Assembly: GCF_001078375.1 (NCBI RefSeq)
Contig: NZ_BBXI01000021.1
Location: 62,001-126,000 of the forward strand
Source: Veillonella tobetsuensis
Lineage (GTDB): Bacteria > Bacillota > Negativicutes > Veillonellales > Veillonellaceae
Direction: 5' to 3'
DNA length: 64,000 nucleotides
The notes below the pieces were generated by a model that did not search any database, was not told where the DNA came from, and was given only the letters and a program-made list of their open reading frames with translations. The position numbers and the translations under genes were made by a program. This document shows positions 60,607 through 64,000 of the stretch, in pieces (position 1 is the stretch's first letter; each line of letters begins with the position of its first letter).

Positions 60607-61800
60607 ATGAACACAACAGACTTTACCAAAACATACTATATAAACCGACGCGGTACGCATTCCCGCAAATGGGACGGTGAGCACTTAAAATTTAGTCGCA
60701 CCGATTTATTACCACTGTGGGTGGCAGACATGGATTTCATGACGCCACCATGCCTACAAGAGGCGATTGCAAACTATGTGAAAACAACGCCTTTAGGCTA
60801 TACCATGACAAATCCTAATTACTTAGATGCGGTCATCAATTGGTACAAATGTCGCCATAATTGTAATTTGTCTAAGGACTGGCTCACCAGCGCTCCAAAT
60901 GTCATTACAGGCATTATGTGGAGTATTGGGGCTTTCACAAAACCAAATGATGCCATTGCCGTTCTAAGTCCTGTATACGGTGCCTTTGATACGAGCACTA
61001 GCGATGCACAGCGCCATATTGTTCCAATAGCTATGAGGCGTACCACGGACAATCGATACACGGTTGATTACGACGCATTCGAATCCACCATCATACAACG
61101 AGATGTGAAGCTATTTATTCACTGTAATCCGCATAATCCAGTAGGTCACGTATGGACCGAAGCAGAAATGGCCCAATTATTTAGCATCTGTAAACGCCAC
61201 GATGTACTCATCATCAGCGACGAGATTCATCAAGACCTTATCACAGGCCCTATTCCATTTAGGTCAGCCTTATCCGTATCTAACGGAGCCTATGCGGATA
61301 ATATGATAACCATGTCCTCTGTATCAAAATCGTTCAATATGGCCAGTCTACACCATGCGGAGGTCATCGTCCCTAATGATGAATTACGGAGCCAATACAA
61401 TGCATATAAAGCACTTGTATACCATACAGACTCGGACGTTATCGCAGAAACGGCTATCACGGCGGCCTACACCCATCCAGAAGCCGAGACTTGGCTCAAC
61501 GCTGCACTCACAGTCATTCGTGAAAACTACGAGTATCTATGTCGTGAGCTACTATCTGCCCTACCTAAGCTACGCATTAGCCCTATGAATGGCACCTATT
61601 TGGTATGGATAGATTTTGGCGCCTACGTAATGGCTGACGATATGCACGATGTATTTGAAAACCAATGCCGCATTGCCCCTAGCTTTGGCGAATGGTTTGG
61701 TGGTGAAAGCTACGCCACCTTTGTGCGTCTAAACTTAGCAACAAGTTTAACCAATATTAAGGTAGCTACACATAGCATCATTGAACATATACAACCTTAG
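60607..61800 (+). CDS. PatB/MalY-type PLP-dependent C-S lyase
   Basis: A 397-aa fold-type I PLP enzyme of the MalY/PatB class (cystathionine beta-lyase-like). Marks include WVADMDFMTPPCLQEAI near the N-terminus, HCNPHNPVGHVW, IISDEIHQDL and the PLP lysine in MSSVSKSFNMAS. These enzymes release H2S, pyruvate and ammonia from cysteine or cystathionine, consistent with oral sulfide producers. GAGGTATTACC precedes the ATG. The lysine motif is followed by LHHAEVI rather than the usual TAYAIIPN pattern. Confidence 0.85.
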   Translation: MNTTDFTKTYYINRRGTHSRKWDGEHLKFSRTDLLPLWVADMDFMTPPCLQEAIANYVKTTPLGYTMTNPNYLDAVINWYKCRHNCNLSKDWLTSAPNVITGIMWSIGAFTKPNDAIAVLSPVYGAFDTSTSDAQRHIVPIAMRRTTDNRYTVDYDAFESTIIQRDVKLFIHCNPHNPVGHVWTEAEMAQLFSICKRHDVLIISDEIHQDLITGPIPFRSALSVSNGAYADNMITMSSVSKSFNMASLHHAEVIVPNDELRSQYNAYKALVYHTDSDVIAETAITAAYTHPEAETWLNAALTVIRENYEYLCRELLSALPKLRISPMNGTYLVWIDFGAYVMADDMHDVFENQCRIAPSFGEWFGGESYATFVRLNLATSLTNIKVATHSIIEHIQP

Positions 61801-61835
61801 CCCTATGCAATCTATAAAAAATCTGCTCCCCATAT

Positions 61836-61875
61836 AAAAAGCTGCTATAGTATCAGTCCTAGAGCAGCTTTTTTG
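61836..61875. terminator. Terminator between the lyase and DUF438 genes
   Basis: AAAAAGCTGCT and AGCAGCTTTTTT pair, extended by TAG/CTA, between convergent genes. Confidence 0.8.
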
Positions 61876-61900
61876 TATATGGTCAGATTATATAATTTTC

Positions 61901-63481
61901 TTATTTAGATCTAGCGAAATGATCCTTTGCAAATTGCATGTCTTGTACGAGTTCTAATGTACCAATATAGTTATTATTTTGGTCGCGTACAGCCATGTAG
62001 TTTACATAGAATGGACGGCCTTGTTTTTCAAGCCATACGGCCACATTATCGCGGTCCCCTTTGCGGAAAGAATCAATGATACCGCGTACAATTGGTTCTA
62101 CCTTTGGCGGATGACAGGAATACACGTCCCGGCCAATTGCTGTAGTAGGACGTTTGAATACCTTTTCACCATCGTTGAAATAACGGTTAATATCTTCATG
62201 GTCAACGAAGGTTACCTCCATTGGCATTGTATTGAGCATAGTATCTAGTTGCTCTAGGGTCATGCTACCACCGATAAGAGCAATGGTGTTATCTGTTGCA
62301 CTGGCTGGTGCATGACTATCAGCCAAAGCAAGTTCTGCCTCTGTCCAAACAACGCGTTCTACGCCAAAGATTTCTTCATACTGTGCGGTATCTTTGTAAA
62401 TTTGGTACCATTCTTGAGCTGTAAAGTTTTCCGCACAAAGTGGGAATAGGATATTTTGTTCCTTGTAAATCATCTCTTGTGCACGAGTTAGGACCGCATC
62501 AAAGTCTTCATACCAAGATTCTGTAAAGGTAGCAGACTTAGCTAGTCGACCAAATGTATCGCGAATATCGCCGTCCACAGTCCACATAACCATGGATGGC
62601 CCAGAAATATCATAGGCCACTTTTAAGTGCGGATATAGAAGGTCGCCTTTTTTAGCATAGTGAATAGATACTTGGCGTACTGCATTCACATCCTCTAAAA
62701 TTATAGACTGATTCGCCACCTTAGTCTTAAGAGACTCAATTAACGTATCGAGAGCTTTGTTTTCTTCTGTCAATCGGTTGAGCGGATGACCTACAGTTTC
62801 AATGAGGGTCACTACGCTTTGGCTCTTTTCTTGCGCCTCAAGCACAGCCTCAACCTTAGCATGTTCCGCATCCATTTGTTCATGGATGGTAGAACCATGG
62901 AACAATGCAGAATGAAGATCACATAATTGTTGCACCTCTTCAAGCGGTGTCCCTTCACGCATAAGCCCTTGCTCAGCCTTCATGATTTCACTGGCCTCAA
63001 CATGTTTGAATTGGCTCGCAAAGTCTTCACGAACAGCACCAAGCTCTTCACCAGTACCTAACCGTTTCAAGAAACCTTTCAATTGTTCTACACGTTCGCT
63101 ATCTGTAACAGTATTCTCTGCATTAGCTTCTACTTTTTTAGTAGCATTAGCTTCTGCATTGTCATTAGCATTAGATGACTCTACTTGAGTAGCAGCAGTC
63201 TCTACAGGAGCATCCTTAGCAGATGCTGCTTCATCACCTTGTAGATTTGGCATTTCACCTTCTAAGGTAAAACCAGCTTTCATGAATGCGCTCACGATAT
63301 CGATCATGGATACGCCCTTCATTTTAGCCCCTTTCGGGATGGTCATGATTTTACCAACAGAGTTCAACATCACTTTATTAGTGATTTCACTGAACCCTAA
63401 ACCCTTCATAATATCTATTACTTCAGGATATTCTTTTACCAAATCATATACGGATTTGGACAAATCTAATTTCTTTTCCAT
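61901..63481 (-). CDS. DUF1858-DUF438-PAS protein with hemerythrin-like helices
   Basis: A 526-aa cytoplasmic protein. Residues 1-65 match DUF1858 (YPEVIDIMKGLGF). A low-complexity Ala/Asn/Glu linker (about 80-125) is followed by a DUF438 segment (LKGFLKRLGTGEELGAVREDF). A helical region has His/Glu residues spaced as in hemerythrin-like domains (VGHPLNRLTEENKAL, IHYAKKGDLLYPHL, YKEQNILFPL). The C-terminal 110 residues form a PAS domain (VFKRPTTAIGRDVYSCHPP). Family function is unproven; an iron or redox/NO sensing role is inference. GAGGGGATCAAA precedes the ATG. Confidence 0.8.
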   Translation of the reverse strand: MEKKLDLSKSVYDLVKEYPEVIDIMKGLGFSEITNKVMLNSVGKIMTIPKGAKMKGVSMIDIVSAFMKAGFTLEGEMPNLQGDEAASAKDAPVETAATQVESSNANDNAEANATKKVEANAENTVTDSERVEQLKGFLKRLGTGEELGAVREDFASQFKHVEASEIMKAEQGLMREGTPLEEVQQLCDLHSALFHGSTIHEQMDAEHAKVEAVLEAQEKSQSVVTLIETVGHPLNRLTEENKALDTLIESLKTKVANQSIILEDVNAVRQVSIHYAKKGDLLYPHLKVAYDISGPSMVMWTVDGDIRDTFGRLAKSATFTESWYEDFDAVLTRAQEMIYKEQNILFPLCAENFTAQEWYQIYKDTAQYEEIFGVERVVWTEAELALADSHAPASATDNTIALIGGSMTLEQLDTMLNTMPMEVTFVDHEDINRYFNDGEKVFKRPTTAIGRDVYSCHPPKVEPIVRGIIDSFRKGDRDNVAVWLEKQGRPFYVNYMAVRDQNNNYIGTLELVQDMQFAKDHFARSK

Positions 63482-63792
63482 TTTGATCCCCTCGCGTCAA
63501 AAATATTGTTTATTACTTATGTGAGTAGCCCTCTATACGTACCACTGTGTATACAAGGCAATATATACTGTGAAAGGTTTATCTAACATAACCTATGACC
63601 CTATGATAAACGATATCGATTAGAAAATCTGTATCCATGGCTATACTTTTGAAAGTTCTTTCTAAAAATATCAAAATTTTTATATAAAAATAACGGATAG
63701 ATAATATATCCCCAGTCAAGTATGGAGGAGAATATATCAACTATCCGTTATCTATTAAAATATATCTAGTTTTGAGAGGATTTAAAGCTATC
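63482..63792. other. Gap between the DUF438 gene and sod
   Basis: It holds the upstream region of the DUF438 gene with one GTGAAAG motif (63570-63576) and the sod terminator (63684-63751). No gene is seen. Confidence 0.5.
63684..63751 (-). terminator. Terminator of the superoxide dismutase gene
   Basis: ATAACGGATAG and CTATCCGTTAT form perfect 11-bp arms, with a further ATATAT inner pairing and a TTTTTATATA tail on the minus strand, 40 bp after the sod stop. Confidence 0.75.
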
Positions 63793-64000
63793 TTATTGAT
63801 GCTGAGGTTGCAATGCTTTTTCGTAGTTTTCAGATACTTTATCCCAGTTAATAACGCGGAAGAATTCCTTGATATAATCCGGGCGACGGTTTTGGTAGTG
63901 CAAGTAGTATGCATGTTCCCACACATCCAAGCAAAGAATGGCTGTTTTACCTTCTAACAAAGGATTGTCTTGGTTCGCAGTAGATGTTACTTCTAATTTT
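63793..64000 (-). CDS. Fe/Mn superoxide dismutase (3' part only; 5' end outside window)
   Basis: The last 68 codons are present. They include the family signature [19 protein letters not shown] with two metal ligands (Asp and His), followed by [18 protein letters not shown]. The enzyme dismutates superoxide; an anaerobe uses it against brief oxygen exposure. Iron versus manganese use cannot be decided from this fragment. The frame continues past the right edge. Confidence 0.95.
   Translation of the reverse strand, partial: KLEVTSTANQDNPLLEGKTAILCLDVWEHAYYLHYQNRRPDYIKEFFRVINWDKVSENYEKALQPQHQ

Noticed and set aside
1-64000. CRISPR arrays, IS elements, rRNA operons
   Set aside because: No regularly spaced long repeats, transposase-like ORFs or rRNA signatures were seen in the window.

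Overview
The window looks like chromosomal DNA of a Veillonella-like member of the Negativicutes. It is AT-rich and has Gram-positive-style ribosome binding sites. Its genes fit an anaerobic, lactate/succinate-type metabolism: a cofactor-rich fumarate reductase/succinate dehydrogenase with a CCG-type third subunit, phosphate acetyltransferase and a LUD lactate-utilisation protein. It also carries yybS-gdpP-rplI-dnaB and RNase J blocks of Firmicutes type. The genus call is inference from gene content; no marker such as 16S rRNA is present. No prophage, IS element or CRISPR array was seen.

Layout. 0-4.5 kb: partial membrane metallophosphoesterase, mutY and a NUDIX hydrolase on the minus strand, then a plus-strand run with a GalT-like protein, a second metallophosphoesterase and a small orphan. 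4.6-6.5 kb: an AT-rich islet of unrecognised small membrane or secreted proteins, one apparently frameshifted. 6.5-10.7 kb: molybdopterin-binding protein, CrcB fluoride channel, XRE and GntR regulators, lipid kinase. 10.7-18 kb: addA/addB recombination nuclease. 18-22.4 kb: two orphan secreted proteins, an SGNH esterase and an MFS transporter. 22.4-23.9 kb has no long ORF but is dense in signals: a 31-codon membrane peptide with an opposing promoter and terminator (a probable type I toxin-antitoxin locus), a separate small-RNA-like unit, five 11-bp iterated repeats and tRNA-Ser(UGA). 23.9-29.4 kb: CorA, a Zn/Cd P-type ATPase, YolD and a Y-family polymerase behind an SOS-box promoter. 29.5-37 kb: dnaB, rplI, gdpP, yybS and RNase J. 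37-43.3 kb: a uracil-DNA glycosylase-like protein, a NitT/TauT-type ABC transporter behind a structured leader, an ArnT-like glycosyltransferase and DedA. 43.4-48 kb: a kinase-like protein and sdhA-sdhB-sdhE. 48-51 kb: an 880-bp regulatory gap with a perfect Fur-box palindrome, then an OmpR-type two-component pair. 51-64 kb: tandem DUF445 proteins, MBL hydrolase, HxlR regulator, an orphan, pta, LUD protein, XRE regulator, glutamate-synthase-like oxidoreductase, PatB-type lyase, a DUF438/PAS sensor and the 3' end of superoxide dismutase.

Themes. DNA repair and oxidative-damage functions recur (mutY, NUDIX, addAB, Y-family polymerase, UDG-like, sod). Metal homeostasis recurs too (CorA, ZntA-like ATPase, a Fur box near the Fe-S-rich sdh operon). 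The strongest less-obvious signals are non-coding: the type I TA locus, a promoter-terminator small-RNA unit, the ABC-operon leader that shares an 11-nt block with guanidine-III riboswitches, the RNase J attenuator-like leader, and an intergenic GTGAAAG motif that recurs more often than base composition predicts. All RNA and operator calls rest on inspection of the sequence only.
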